Of a stretch of 64,000 nucleotides of DNA, positions 24,756-34,017 are shown one piece after another. How positions within the stretch are numbered: position 1 is the stretch's first letter; the number at the start of each line of letters is the position of its first letter. Below the pieces are notes generated by a model. The model was not told where the DNA came from, ran no database searches, and was given only the letters and a program-made list of their open reading frames with translations. Where the stretch lies: NCBI GenBank assembly GCA_963791235.1, contig CAWBRW010000017.1:62001-126000 (forward strand), in the 5' to 3' direction. The position numbers and the translations under genes were made by a program. Source of the stretch: JALORV01 sp963791235 (GTDB lineage: Bacteria; Pseudomonadota; Gammaproteobacteria; Burkholderiales; Burkholderiaceae_F).

Positions 24756-25933
24756 AACAGGCCTGCATGGGTGGCGCCGTCGATCGTCAGCGTGATGCGT
24801 GTGCCGCCCTCGGGAATGGCGCCGATGTGCAGTCGGCCGCCGGCGCGGCCGGCGCGCTCGCGCATGATCTGCAGGCCGTGGTGGCCGGCCTCGGACAGCC
24901 GTCCGGCACAGCGCGGATCCAGGACCTCGTCGCTCGGTCCGCAGCCGTTGTCCTCGATGACCACGCGCAGGTCTGCACCGTCACGATCGATCATCACCCG
25001 GGCAGACCGCGCGCCTGAGTGATGGCCGATGTTCGCCAGTGCTTCCTGGACGATATAAAACACCTGCAGCTGGCGGTCTGCGCTCAGGCCAAAGTCATCG
25101 ACGCGGCAGTCGAGTGCCAGGTCGATGCCGGTCCGGTGACGGAACGCGGCACCGAGTTCGGCTAGCGACGTCACCAGTCCCCGCGAGTCCATGCCGGCGC
25201 GGTACATCGAAATCATCTCGCGCAGCCTGCCGTGCGCACTGCGCAGTTCGTCGCTGGCGTCTGTCCAGTAAGTGAGCGCGGTGGGCGCATCGTTCTGCTG
25301 CAGGGCGTCGTGCAGCAGTGACATGCGCATGCGCACGAAAGTCAGTGACTGGGCCAGCGCGTCATGGATGTCGGCGGCCATGGACTGACGCTCGGCCGCG
25401 ACGCGTGCCTGCAGGTTCTCTCTCGCCAGGCGTTCGTTTTCCAGCGCCAGCCCGAGCAACTGGCCGAAGGGCCGCAGCAGGTGCGTGATACCCGCCGGCG
25501 GATCGCGGCCTTCCGAGAAGAACAGGTTCAGCACGCCGATCGGCTTGTCGCGATGATCCAGCGGCACCGCGACGGCGCGCCCCTTTTCGGCTCCAAAGAG
25601 GGCACCCGAATAGAGAATCTCGCAGCCGAGCCGTGGTGTCGCCTGCCGCGTCAGCGCGCTCTGCAACGCCGCCCCGCACATGCCGCAACTGGCCGGTTTG
25701 AGCGTGTCGCGCTGGCACAGCTCGCTCGGCAGTCCGACCGAGGCGATCAGTTGGAGCTTCGAACTGTCCGCGGTCGGCGTACGGATCGCGCCTGCGCGTG
25801 CGCCAGTCAGCCGGACGACCAACCCGAGGAAATCCACGAGCACCGACTCCCTGGGCACGTCAGAGTCGTGCAGGGCGGTCCGGTCAGGCAGATCGGCAAG
25901 GGCCTCGGTCAGGCCGAGCGTGTCATTCTTCAC
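24752..25933 (-). CDS. NarX-like sensor histidine kinase with cysteine-rich GAF domain
   Basis: This 393-aa protein lacks membrane helices. A GAF-like domain covers about residues 30-165 and contains four cysteines, C73, C83, C86 and C104, which could bind an iron-sulfur cluster or sense thiols. A HisKA_3 domain follows with the phosphorylated H190 in ADIHDALAQSL, then a HATPase domain (IEDNGCGP, HGLQIMRERAGRAGG). The order resembles the cytoplasmic half of NarX. It is encoded ahead of its response regulator. Confidence 0.9.
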   Translation of the reverse strand: MKNDTLGLTEALADLPDRTALHDSDVPRESVLVDFLGLVVRLTGARAGAIRTPTADSSKLQLIASVGLPSELCQRDTLKPASCGMCGAALQSALTRQATPRLGCEILYSGALFGAEKGRAVAVPLDHRDKPIGVLNLFFSEGRDPPAGITHLLRPFGQLLGLALENERLARENLQARVAAERQSMAADIHDALAQSLTFVRMRMSLLHDALQQNDAPTALTYWTDASDELRSAHGRLREMISMYRAGMDSRGLVTSLAELGAAFRHRTGIDLALDCRVDDFGLSADRQLQVFYIVQEALANIGHHSGARSARVMIDRDGADLRVVIEDNGCGPSDEVLDPRCAGRLSEAGHHGLQIMRERAGRAGGRLHIGAIPEGGTRITLTIDGATHAGLL

Positions 25934-25998
25934 GGGTGCGGGCCCATCGGGCTCGTAGAGGACCCGTCAATACTATTCGAATTGCCCGTGCCGTGCGT

Positions 25999-26961
25999 TC
26001 AGGCCACAGCCTGGTAATAGAGGTTCTGCGGGTGGTTGGCCTGGGCAAAGAAAAACCATCGCTCGGCAAGCAGCCCCAGGTACTGGACCGCAAACGCCAG
26101 TCCCAGCAACGGCAAGGAGCCCAGTGCAAGTCCGGCAACGACCAGCACCGCGGGCACCGGGAACGTCAGCGCCAGGAAGATCCACTTCACCGAGCGAAGG
26201 AACGCGCGAGACCTGCCGTGAAAGAACTCACGCGTATTGAACGCGCCACCCATCATGCCCTGTGCCATCTGCACGATGCGCGGGTGCTTGATGCCGATCG
26301 CCGACTGCAGCGTCGAGCGTGGCTTCAAACGCGCGTTGCGGATCAATGAGGCGCCGCGCGTGACGAATGCGAGGCCGCTCAGCGCCAGCGCGCCTGCCCC
26401 GAAGAAAGGTGCCAGCGCTGGTTCGGCGGCGGCGGAGTAGGCGGTTGCGAGCGTAAAGCCGGAGGCGCAGCCCAGCAGCAGATAGTTGGCCACGGTCAAC
26501 GGCGTCGCCCATTCCTGCAGGAATTTCAGGCAGGCGTAGATCATCCCGGTGCTGACGAAAAGCGCCACTGACAGCAGGGCAGTGACGGCACCGATGGCCA
26601 GGGTCGACACCGGCAGCTGCTGCATCCACCCGGCTCCCTGGATCCAGTGGGCCGCGCCATAGGCCACCGCTCCGGCGACGAAGAGTGGCAGGATGATGAT
26701 CTCGCGTGACAGCCACGACGTGCGCCAGCGTGTCGCTGCTCGCCAGCCGCGTTCGGGACGCCCCAGGTGAAAGATGGAGGCAATCAGCCCCATCACCATC
26801 AGCCCGCAGACCAGCACGGCGCCGCCGACGTAGAAGCCCGCGTCCGCGGGATCGAGCCATCCGAGTCGTGCGCCGAGTTCCGCGGAAAAAAGCGCGAGGA
26901 ACAAGCCCTGACCCGCGCCAATCAGCGTCGTGAGGAAAATCACGGAAAAGGCGGGATGCAT
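25999..26961 (-). CDS. soeC: SoeC, membrane anchor of sulfite dehydrogenase
   Basis: This 320-aa DmsC/NrfD-type protein has about eight membrane helices and the conserved signatures HPAFSVIFLTTLIGAGQG, FHLGRPERGWRA and RTSWLSREI. It would pass electrons from SoeAB to the quinone pool. It is third in soeABC, 31 bases after soeB. Confidence 0.92.
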   Translation of the reverse strand: MHPAFSVIFLTTLIGAGQGLFLALFSAELGARLGWLDPADAGFYVGGAVLVCGLMVMGLIASIFHLGRPERGWRAATRWRTSWLSREIIILPLFVAGAVAYGAAHWIQGAGWMQQLPVSTLAIGAVTALLSVALFVSTGMIYACLKFLQEWATPLTVANYLLLGCASGFTLATAYSAAAEPALAPFFGAGALALSGLAFVTRGASLIRNARLKPRSTLQSAIGIKHPRIVQMAQGMMGGAFNTREFFHGRSRAFLRSVKWIFLALTFPVPAVLVVAGLALGSLPLLGLAFAVQYLGLLAERWFFFAQANHPQNLYYQAVA

Positions 26962-26992
26962 GGGCGTGAAAAACGCGGTAGATGAAGCTGGG

Positions 26993-27724
26993 TTACCAGG
27001 ACGTCACGTCGTCCAGCGCCGGATCTCTCAGCGGCGGTTTGGGCAGTTTGCCGTCAATCTTCAGCGGGTTGTCGGCGCGGACCAGTTCGTCCTCCTCGAT
27101 CGTCAACTCGGTGCGCCGCCTTGGCAGGTAATGGTTGGCGGGCTGAGTACCCCACTCGGGCATCAGCGGGTAACCGCCGCGCTCGCGGATCGCCTGTGAG
27201 ACTTCGGACGCCGGATCGTGGATGTCGCCGAACAGCCTTGCGCTCGTGGGACACGCCATGACACACGCCGGCCGGCGTTCAGCGGGCGGCAGCGTCTTGT
27301 CATAGATTCGATCGACGCACAGGGTGCACTTCTTCATCACCTTCTGGCGTTCGTCGATCTCCCGCGCGCCGTAGGGGCAGGCCCAGGAGCAGTACTTGCA
27401 TCCGATGCACTTGTCGTAGTCCACCAGGACGATGCCATCCTCGGGCCGCTTGTAGCTGGCCCCGGTCGGACAGACCGGGACGCACGGCGGTTCTTCGCAG
27501 TGCAGGCAGGACTTCGGAAAGTGCACCGTCTGCGTATCCGGAAACTCGCCGACCTCGAAGGTCTGCACACGGTTGAAGAACGTGCCGGTCGGATCGGCGC
27601 CGTAGGGCCGGAGGTCCGACATCGTTCCTGCGGTGCCTGAGGTGTTCCACTCCTTGCAGCTCGTGACGCAGGCATGACAGCCTACGCACACGTTGAGGTC
27701 GATGACCAGCGCGAGCTGCGTCAC
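26993..27724 (-). CDS. soeB: SoeB, iron-sulfur subunit of sulfite dehydrogenase
   Basis: This 243-aa protein carries four [4Fe-4S] motifs: CVGCHACVTSCKEWN, CLHCEEPPCVPVCP, CIGCKYCSWACP and CTLCVDRI with CVMACP. It lacks a Tat leader, consistent with a cytoplasm-facing SoeABC. It begins 28 bases after the stop of soeA. Confidence 0.93.
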   Translation of the reverse strand: MTQLALVIDLNVCVGCHACVTSCKEWNTSGTAGTMSDLRPYGADPTGTFFNRVQTFEVGEFPDTQTVHFPKSCLHCEEPPCVPVCPTGASYKRPEDGIVLVDYDKCIGCKYCSWACPYGAREIDERQKVMKKCTLCVDRIYDKTLPPAERRPACVMACPTSARLFGDIHDPASEVSQAIRERGGYPLMPEWGTQPANHYLPRRRTELTIEEDELVRADNPLKIDGKLPKPPLRDPALDDVTSW

Positions 27725-27752
27725 AGCGAGCGCTCCCGAAGGTCGAGCTGGG

Positions 27753-30644
27753 TCACCGCGCTCCTCCGTTGCTGCGTGTCGTGTAGGCCAGCCACAGCTT
27801 GCGCGCGGTCTCCATGCCCGGGAACGCCGTGAGCGGCGCGAACTGCGGCGATGTCACGGGCTCTTCCGCTGCATCGGCCTTGCGGATGCGCACGCGCACG
27901 TCATACCAGGCAGCCTGGCCAGTGATGGGATCGGAGTTCGAGACGCGGCCTCCGCCATGGGCGGGCAGTTCCTCACTGATCAGATGATTGAGCAGGAAGC
28001 CCTTGCGCGCCTCGTTGGCGTCGGGCGAAAGCGCCCATGCACCGGCCGCCTTGCCAATCGCATTCCAGGTCCACACCGTGCCCGCCTCGACGGCCTCGGA
28101 GTGGCGGCACATGCAGCGCACCTTGCCCCATTGCGATTCGACCCAGATCCAGTCGCCGTCCTCGATTCCGGACTGGCGCGCCGTGCGCGGATTGACGAAC
28201 AGGTAGTTGTGAGCGTGAATCTGGCGCAGCCAGGCGTTCTGCGAGTCCCAGGAGTGGTACATCGCCATCGGTCGCTGCGTCACCGCGGCGAGCGGAAACG
28301 CCTGCGTGTCCGTGGCCTGCACTTCCAGCGGCGCGTAGTAGAACGGCAGCGGATCGAAGTAGGTGGTGATGCGGTTACGCAGATGCTCTGGCGGTTTGCG
28401 CGTCAGGCCCTTGCCCTGCGCCGCCGTGCGGAACTTCTGCAGCACTTCCGAATACAGGTGAATCAGGATCGGTTCGTCGTAGCGCGTGATGCGGTTGCGG
28501 CGCGACCATTCGAGATAGCCCTTGTTCCAGTTGCGCATGTACTGGTATGACGGCGGCAGCTTGTGGTGGAAGACACAATTGTTCTTCTCGTAGAGTTCCC
28601 ACTGCTGCGGATTGGGCTCGCCCTTCATGAACTTCTCGCCGCCGGTGCCGCGCCAGCCCGACAGGAAGCCGATACCTGAGCCCGGTTCCGTCTCGTAGTT
28701 GACGATGAAATCCGGGTAGTTGCGGAACTTGCGGCTGCCATCGGGGCGCGTGAAGGCCGGCAGCTTCAGGCGGGCGGCCAGCTCGATCAGCACCTCCTGG
28801 AACGGCTTGCATTCGCCGGTCGGTGGCAGAACCGGAATCCGAACGGCATCCACCGGCCCGTCGAACTCCGAAATCGGCCGGTCGAGCATCGACATCACGT
28901 CGTGCCGCTCTAGGTACGTGGTGTCCGGCAGCACGAGGTCGGCGAACGCCGTCGTCTCGGACTGGAACGCGTCGCAGACGACGAGGAATGGAATCTTGTA
29001 GTCGCCGTTCTCGTCGCGATCATTGAGCATCTTGCGCACCTCGACCGTGTTCATGGTCGAGTTCCACGCCATGTTGGCCATGAAGATCAGGAGCGTATCG
29101 ATGCGATAGGGATCGCCGCGCCAGGCATTGGTGATGACGTTGTGCATCAGCCCGTGCACGGCGAGCGGATACTCCCACGAGAACGCCTTGTCGATGCGCA
29201 CCGGACTGCCGTCATCGTTGACGAACAGATCATCGGGGTCCGAGGGCCAGCCCAGCGCCATCCCGTCGAGCGGGCTGTTGGGCCGGATCGCCAGGGGAGT
29301 GTTCGGCGTGCGCGCGCAGGGCGGAATCGGGCGAGGGAACGGCGCCTTGTGGCGGAAACCGCCCGGGCGGTCGATCGTTCCGAGCAAAGACATCAGGATC
29401 GCCAGTGCCCGGATCGACTGGAATCCGTTCGAGTGGGCCGCGAGTCCACGCATGGCGTGGAACGCCACCGGATTGCCGGTGACGGAGTCGTGCTCGACGC
29501 CCCAGGAATCGGTCCACGGGATCGGCAGTTCGATCGTCTCGTCACGGGCGGTAATGCCCAGTTCGTGCGCGAGCCTGCGGATGGTCGCCGCCGGAATACC
29601 GGTGATCTGACTGGCCCACTCGGGCGTGCAGTCACGCACACGCTCCTGCAACAGCTGGAACGACGGCTTGACCGACGTGCCGTCGGCGAGCTTGAACGTG
29701 CCGAACAGGAATGGATCGGCGCCCTCGGTGTGCGTCAGCACTGGCGCGTTGGTGGTCCGGTCCCACCAGAGCTTGTTCTGCGGGTCGTAGCAGGCTTCCT
29801 CTTGCGGCACTTCGGTGCGCACGAACATGCCGAACTCGTCGTTGGTCTCATCGACGTTCACGAGCTGACCGGCGTTCGTGTAACGCACCAGGAAGTCGCG
29901 GTCGTACAGGCCGCTTTCGATGATCTCGTGGATCAGCGCCAGCAGCAGCGCGCCGTCGGTGCCCGGCTTGATCGGTACCCATTCGTCTGCAACGGCCGAA
30001 TAGCCGGTCCGCACCGGATTGATGGACACGAAGCGGCCACCGCGCCGCTTGAACTTGGAAATCGCGATTTTCAGCGGATTGGAGTGGTGGTCCTCCGCGG
30101 TCCCGAACATGAAGAAGAGTTTCGCGCGTCCAAGGTCGGGCCCGCCGAACTCCCAGAACGACCCGCCGATCGTGTAGATCATTCCGGCGGCCATGTTGAC
30201 CGAACAGAAGCCGCCATGCGCGGCGTAGTTCGGTGTGCCGAACTGGCGCGCGAACAGCCCCGTCAGCGCCTGCATCTGGTCACGCCCGGTGAAGAGGGCG
30301 AACTTCTTCGGGTCGGTCGCGCGGATCTTCGACAGCCTCTCCGTCAGGATCTCGAAGGCCCGCTCCCAGCTGATCGCCTCGAACTCCCCGGCGCCGCGCT
30401 CGGCACCGGCCTTGCGCAGCAGCGGCCGCGTCAGTCGCGCCGGCGAGTACTGCTTCATGATGCCCGACGAGCCCTTGGCGCAGATGACACCGTGGTTCAG
30501 CGGATGCTCGGGGTTGCCCTCGATGTAGCGGATCTTGCCGTCCTCGAGGTGCACACGGATCCCGCAGCGGCACGCGCACATGTAGCAGGTCGTCGTGCGC
30601 ACGTCGGTCGCGCGGGAAGTGGCGTGCGGAGGCGAGTCGGGCAT
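27753..30644 (-). CDS. soeA: SoeA, molybdopterin catalytic subunit of sulfite dehydrogenase
   Basis: This 963-aa member of the DMSO reductase family has an N-terminal [4Fe-4S] motif (CYMCACRCG with a later C in VICAKGSSG) and domains typical of the molybdo-bis-guanine-dinucleotide enzymes. SoeABC oxidises sulfite directly to sulfate in the cytoplasm and reduces quinone. There is no Tat signal. The start is the ATG at 30644, which gives MPDSPPHATSRAT; a longer frame would cross the promoter region. It is the first of three genes and is followed downstream by the two-component pair. Related enzymes of the same subgroup act on thiosulfate or polysulfide, so the sulfite assignment rests also on context. 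Confidence 0.9.
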   Translation of the reverse strand: MPDSPPHATSRATDVRTTTCYMCACRCGIRVHLEDGKIRYIEGNPEHPLNHGVICAKGSSGIMKQYSPARLTRPLLRKAGAERGAGEFEAISWERAFEILTERLSKIRATDPKKFALFTGRDQMQALTGLFARQFGTPNYAAHGGFCSVNMAAGMIYTIGGSFWEFGGPDLGRAKLFFMFGTAEDHHSNPLKIAISKFKRRGGRFVSINPVRTGYSAVADEWVPIKPGTDGALLLALIHEIIESGLYDRDFLVRYTNAGQLVNVDETNDEFGMFVRTEVPQEEACYDPQNKLWWDRTTNAPVLTHTEGADPFLFGTFKLADGTSVKPSFQLLQERVRDCTPEWASQITGIPAATIRRLAHELGITARDETIELPIPWTDSWGVEHDSVTGNPVAFHAMRGLAAHSNGFQSIRALAILMSLLGTIDRPGGFRHKAPFPRPIPPCARTPNTPLAIRPNSPLDGMALGWPSDPDDLFVNDDGSPVRIDKAFSWEYPLAVHGLMHNVITNAWRGDPYRIDTLLIFMANMAWNSTMNTVEVRKMLNDRDENGDYKIPFLVVCDAFQSETTAFADLVLPDTTYLERHDVMSMLDRPISEFDGPVDAVRIPVLPPTGECKPFQEVLIELAARLKLPAFTRPDGSRKFRNYPDFIVNYETEPGSGIGFLSGWRGTGGEKFMKGEPNPQQWELYEKNNCVFHHKLPPSYQYMRNWNKGYLEWSRRNRITRYDEPILIHLYSEVLQKFRTAAQGKGLTRKPPEHLRNRITTYFDPLPFYYAPLEVQATDTQAFPLAAVTQRPMAMYHSWDSQNAWLRQIHAHNYLFVNPRTARQSGIEDGDWIWVESQWGKVRCMCRHSEAVEAGTVWTWNAIGKAAGAWALSPDANEARKGFLLNHLISEELPAHGGGRVSNSDPITGQAAWYDVRVRIRKADAAEEPVTSPQFAPLTAFPGMETARKLWLAYTTRSNGGAR

Positions 30645-30916
30645 CGGTGAATGTTGAGGGCGCGAGGCGGCAGGAACTAGATGGTAGCCGCGTCGGTTCG
30701 ATGGACCAGCCGACGGCGTGCCCCCATACGGGGGCGACGCAGCCACGGTCGCATTAGGCGGGGCGCCTCCGCGCACTGTCTACCCCCGAGGAAGGGTGTC
30801 GCATCGTTACCCACTTTGGTAGGCCACGACGCCGCGGGCGCTGGGATACTGTTCGCTTCCGCAACCGCAATTTCTTTGCGGGTGCGGACCTGACACTGCA
30901 ACCGCAGGGTACAAAC
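30645..30916. promoter_or_regulatory. Divergent control region between soeA and the phosphoesterase gene
   Basis: The 272-base interval contains three inverted repeats: GCCCCC, ATAC, GGGGGC at 30720-30735; TACCC, 8 bases, GGGTG at about 30781-30798; and TACC, 6 bases, GGTA at 30808-30821. They resemble G/C-tract operators such as the CsoR-type site at 6091. Promoter boxes were not assigned with confidence. Confidence 0.4.
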
Positions 30917-31435
30917 GTGAAGATCGGTGTCGTTTCCGACAGCCACGACCATGGCGCGCCCCTCGCGGCAGCGGTCGCGCGCGCCCGCGACTGGGGCGCC
31001 CAGGCGATCCTGCATTGCGGGGACATCATCGGGCCGAACACGCTGCAATCGACGCTGGCGGTCGGTCTGCCGCTGCATGTGGTCCACGGCAACAACCTCG
31101 GTGACATGTTGCGCATGCTGCGGATGGCGCAGGATTCGAATGGAGCGCTGGTCTATTACGGAGCCGATGCATCCTTCGGCCTGGCCGGCCGCCGCCTGTT
31201 CATGACGCACTATCCGCACCTCGCGCGCGGTATGGCGTGCACCGGGGACTTCGATGCGGTCTTCTGCGGCCACAGTCACGTTGCGCGGATCGAGAGCGTG
31301 GCGGGCGCGCGCGGCAGCACCCCGCTGATCAACCCGGGCACTGTCGCGGGGATCGGCGCCGAAGCGACGATGGTGCTGGGCGATCTCGAAACGCTGTCCT
31401 TCCAGATCATTCCGCTCGACAGTTCAGCACCATGA
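30917..31435 (+). CDS. YfcE/MJ0936-type metallophosphoesterase
   Basis: This 172-aa protein has the metal-binding motifs of calcineurin-like phosphoesterases: SDSHD (residues 8-12), HCGDI, HGNN and FCGHSHV. It resembles small phosphodiesterases of the YfcE group. Its stop overlaps the next start (ATGA), so the two are co-translated. The physiological substrate is not evident. Confidence 0.85.
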   Translation: MKIGVVSDSHDHGAPLAAAVARARDWGAQAILHCGDIIGPNTLQSTLAVGLPLHVVHGNNLGDMLRMLRMAQDSNGALVYYGADASFGLAGRRLFMTHYPHLARGMACTGDFDAVFCGHSHVARIESVAGARGSTPLINPGTVAGIGAEATMVLGDLETLSFQIIPLDSSAP

Positions 31436-32223
31436 CGCTGCGGCTGGCCTGGGTTCTCCTGTCGCTGCTCATCGGGCCGGCCAGTTCGAACGCAGCGGAG
31501 CCGCTCGAGAAATCCAGCGTGTCGACCGGCAAGTACGAGGTGCCGCTGGAGGTGGCCCTGCCCTCGGGCCCCGGACCGTTTCCACCGGTGCTTTACATCC
31601 ACGCCAAGCGCGGATTCGAGAACGAGGATCGCGCGCACATGCGCGAACTGGCCGCCCGGGGCTTCCTGGTGCTGGCGCCGGACTGGCAGCAGGCGAACAT
31701 GATCGAGCGCTGGCCAGACCGCCATTACCCCGAAAGCGAAAACGACGTCGAGGCCGGGCTCAACGCGCTGCTGGCGCGGAAGGACGTCTGCAAGGGTTCG
31801 GTGGGCATCGTCGCTCTCTCGCGCGGGCCGTACTACGCGATCCGGCTGGCGGCGAAGCGGCCGCAGGATATCGCCGCCATCGTCGCCTACTACGGGCACT
31901 TCCAGAACCCGAACGCGCCCGAACCGCAGCAGCTGTTCTCGGTCGCACCGGAGATCGCGCAGATCAAGGCGCCCGTGTTGATGCTGATCGGCGACGCCGA
32001 CTTCGAGGTTCGCCGCATGGTCAACGGGCGCGCGTTCTATGCGCTGTGGGAGCGCGGCGTCCCGGTTGAGCTGCAGATGTACCCGATGGCGCGCCGCGCG
32101 TTCGACTTCCGACCCGATGCGTCGCCCGAGGAAAAGGTCGCGGCGCGTCATGCGCGTCAACGGACGCAGGCCTGGCTCGCCACGTACATGAAGCTCGGGC
32201 CGGACGGGCGCTGCAAGGGCTAA
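31432..32223 (+). CDS. Exported dienelactone-hydrolase-like protein, altered active site
   Basis: This 263-aa alpha/beta hydrolase has a signal peptide (about residues 1-22). The nucleophile elbow is GIVALSRGPYY (serine) and the acid is in LIGDADFEV. The usual histidine in the motif YPGAxHGFDF appears as arginine (YPMARRAFDF), so normal triad chemistry may be lost. It is co-translated with the phosphoesterase gene. No clear link to sulfur is visible. Confidence 0.75.
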   Translation: MTLRLAWVLLSLLIGPASSNAAEPLEKSSVSTGKYEVPLEVALPSGPGPFPPVLYIHAKRGFENEDRAHMRELAARGFLVLAPDWQQANMIERWPDRHYPESENDVEAGLNALLARKDVCKGSVGIVALSRGPYYAIRLAAKRPQDIAAIVAYYGHFQNPNAPEPQQLFSVAPEIAQIKAPVLMLIGDADFEVRRMVNGRAFYALWERGVPVELQMYPMARRAFDFRPDASPEEKVAARHARQRTQAWLATYMKLGPDGRCKG

Positions 32224-32310
32224 GAGCGGTCCGGATGTGCCAGCCGGCCCGATGGCACGCTGTGCAGCGCGACGACGCCAATGTCTTCTAACGCAACAAG
32301 GGAATTCACG

Positions 32311-32829
32311 ATGAAGTCACGTCTGTTGTTGGGGATTGCCTGCGCAGGGCTTGCACAGCAGGCCGCTGCCCAGGTGCCGGTCCTGATGTCGCCGCAATGG
32401 GCTACGCAGGCGTGCGAGGCCTGGAACAAGGAGCCCGAACTGACCGGCGCGCTCTTCGAATCCGGCTGGGTCAAGAACGATGCCGGACGCGGCTTCAAGG
32501 TGATGCAGCTCTATCGCCGCGACTGCGGCGAGCAGCCGACCGCGGAGATGCGCATCGTGGCGAAGGACGACAAGGCGATCTGTGTCGTTGGTGGTGCGGT
32601 GCAGACTGCCAAGCTCGACTCCGGCTCTGACTACGTGATGAGCGCCGACACCTCTCGCTGGCTCGAAATGGGCAAGGGCGACTACGGACCGATGCGGGCG
32701 ATGATGCTCAGCCGCCTGCACTTCTCGGGACCGAAGTTCGAGGCCATGGGCAACATGGGGCCATTTTCGTCGTTCCTGTTGCTGGTGGGCAAAGTGCCGG
32801 GCGACGCATCGCGCTGCCCGACGCCGTGA
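32311..32829 (+). CDS. Exported SCP-2-like protein
   Basis: This 172-aa protein has a cleavable signal peptide (MKSRLLLGIACAGLAQQAAA) and a mature domain with cysteines (ACEAWNK, RDCGEQ, ICVVGG). The sequence is suggestive of an SCP-2-like lipid-binding fold. It is weakly attributed. The ATG at 32311 has GGGA eight bases upstream; an upstream ATG at 32281 lacks a good site. It is followed by the DUF599 gene after four bases. Confidence 0.6.
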   Translation: MKSRLLLGIACAGLAQQAAAQVPVLMSPQWATQACEAWNKEPELTGALFESGWVKNDAGRGFKVMQLYRRDCGEQPTAEMRIVAKDDKAICVVGGAVQTAKLDSGSDYVMSADTSRWLEMGKGDYGPMRAMMLSRLHFSGPKFEAMGNMGPFSSFLLLVGKVPGDASRCPTP

Positions 32830-32833
32830 CGTG

Positions 32834-33463
32834 ATGGCCTGGATCGCGTTCGCAGTCAGCCTCGCGGTCTTCATCGCCTACGAAGGCTGGGTGCTCTGGG
32901 TGGGCCGGCGCGCGCCGGAGCGCATGGCGCGCACCGCGCACGCCCGGATGCGTGCGAGCTGGGCCGCCGCGCTGAGCGAGCGGCCGGGCTTCGAGATCGT
33001 CGCGGTCCAGACGCTGCGCAACTCGTTGATGTCGGCGACGATCGGCGCCTCGACCGCGGCGCTGGCCCTGATGGGGACGATCACGCTGGCCGGTGGCACG
33101 GTGCTCGAAAGCATCTCCCATCCGCAGGCCGAGGGCGCGCTGCTGCTGCGGCCCGTCCTCGAGGCGCTGCTGATGCTGGCGCTGTTTGCCTCGTACGTCT
33201 GCTCGTCGATGGCGATGCGCTACTACAACCACGCGGGCTTCGTGATGTCGATGCCGGCGCAGTCCGCGGAGCGCAGGCCGCTCGATCCGCTGGCGCAGGT
33301 GTACGTCGAGCGTGCCGGCCTGCTCTACAGCTGGGGGCTGCGCTTCTTCCTGATGATCGCTCCGCTGGTGGCCGGAATCGTCAACCCGCTGCTGATTCCG
33401 GTGATGACGGCGGGCCTTGTGTTCGTGCTCTGGCTCTTCGATCGACCCGCCAAGTCCGTTTGA
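32834..33463 (+). CDS. DUF599 family membrane protein
   Basis: This 209-aa protein has four predicted membrane segments (about residues 3-22, 70-95, 115-135, 165-205) and the family-like stretch EIVAVQTLRNSLMSATIGAS. Its function is unknown. It follows the SCP-2-like gene with four bases between, so they form one transcript. Confidence 0.75.
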   Translation: MAWIAFAVSLAVFIAYEGWVLWVGRRAPERMARTAHARMRASWAAALSERPGFEIVAVQTLRNSLMSATIGASTAALALMGTITLAGGTVLESISHPQAEGALLLRPVLEALLMLALFASYVCSSMAMRYYNHAGFVMSMPAQSAERRPLDPLAQVYVERAGLLYSWGLRFFLMIAPLVAGIVNPLLIPVMTAGLVFVLWLFDRPAKSV

Positions 33464-33485
33464 GTCGCCCGTACGAAACGTCTTC

Positions 33486-33504
33486 GCTCAACCACTAGTT
33501 GAGC
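33486..33504. promoter_or_regulatory. Perfect hairpin or operator
   Basis: GCTCAAC, loop CACTA, GTTGAGC: a perfect 7-bp inverted repeat. No T-run follows on the plus strand, so it is either a weak stop signal for the DUF599 gene or an operator for the gene at 33592. A modest promoter, TTGAAC (33533-33538), 16 bases, TATCTG (33555-33560), lies just downstream. Confidence 0.45.
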
Positions 33505-33591
33505 AGGGACATGGCGTTATCCTGGATTCAGCTTGAACGCTGCCGCGGTAGCCTTATCTGATCGCAATCCGATTCAAAGTCAGGAGGCGAC

Positions 33592-34017
33592 ATGTTTGGT
33601 CCGATCACGGTTCCGTTCGGCGCACGGCTGCTGTTCAACACGATCAAGCTGAAGCCCGGCGTCTCTTACGACGACGTCGAACTGGCGCTCGCCGAAATGT
33701 GCAATGTCGTCAAGGAAACCTACGGCGGCGACAAGGGCGGGTTCATTGCAGGGCAGGTGTTCCGCTTTTCCGGCTTCCTCTCGGATGAAGGTTCGTTGGG
33801 CAGCGCCCAGGCCGCCGACCACGACCTTGTGATCGCCACCTACTGGCGCTCGTTCGACGAGCACGAGCGGTCGCATGCCGATTTGGTGTTCAAGGCCAAG
33901 TTCGCGGCCCTGGCCGACATGTGCGTCGACACCCGGGAACTCGGCTACGAGATGATGTGGCAGGGCGCGCCGGAAGGCGAGCCCGTCAACATGAAAGGCG
34001 CCGCACAGGCCGACTGA
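33592..34017 (+). CDS. Uncharacterised 141-aa protein, possible dimeric alpha/beta barrel
   Basis: A soluble protein with AGG upstream of the ATG and its own promoter-like boxes. The segments GARLLFNTIKLKPGVSYDDVE and DLVIATYWRSFDEHERSHAD resemble the ferredoxin-like dimeric barrel of antibiotic-biosynthesis monooxygenases and stress-responsive proteins, but no firm family was recognised. It is a single gene ahead of a gene-poor stretch and the sulfonate region. Confidence 0.6.
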   Translation: MFGPITVPFGARLLFNTIKLKPGVSYDDVELALAEMCNVVKETYGGDKGGFIAGQVFRFSGFLSDEGSLGSAQAADHDLVIATYWRSFDEHERSHADLVFKAKFAALADMCVDTRELGYEMMWQGAPEGEPVNMKGAAQAD

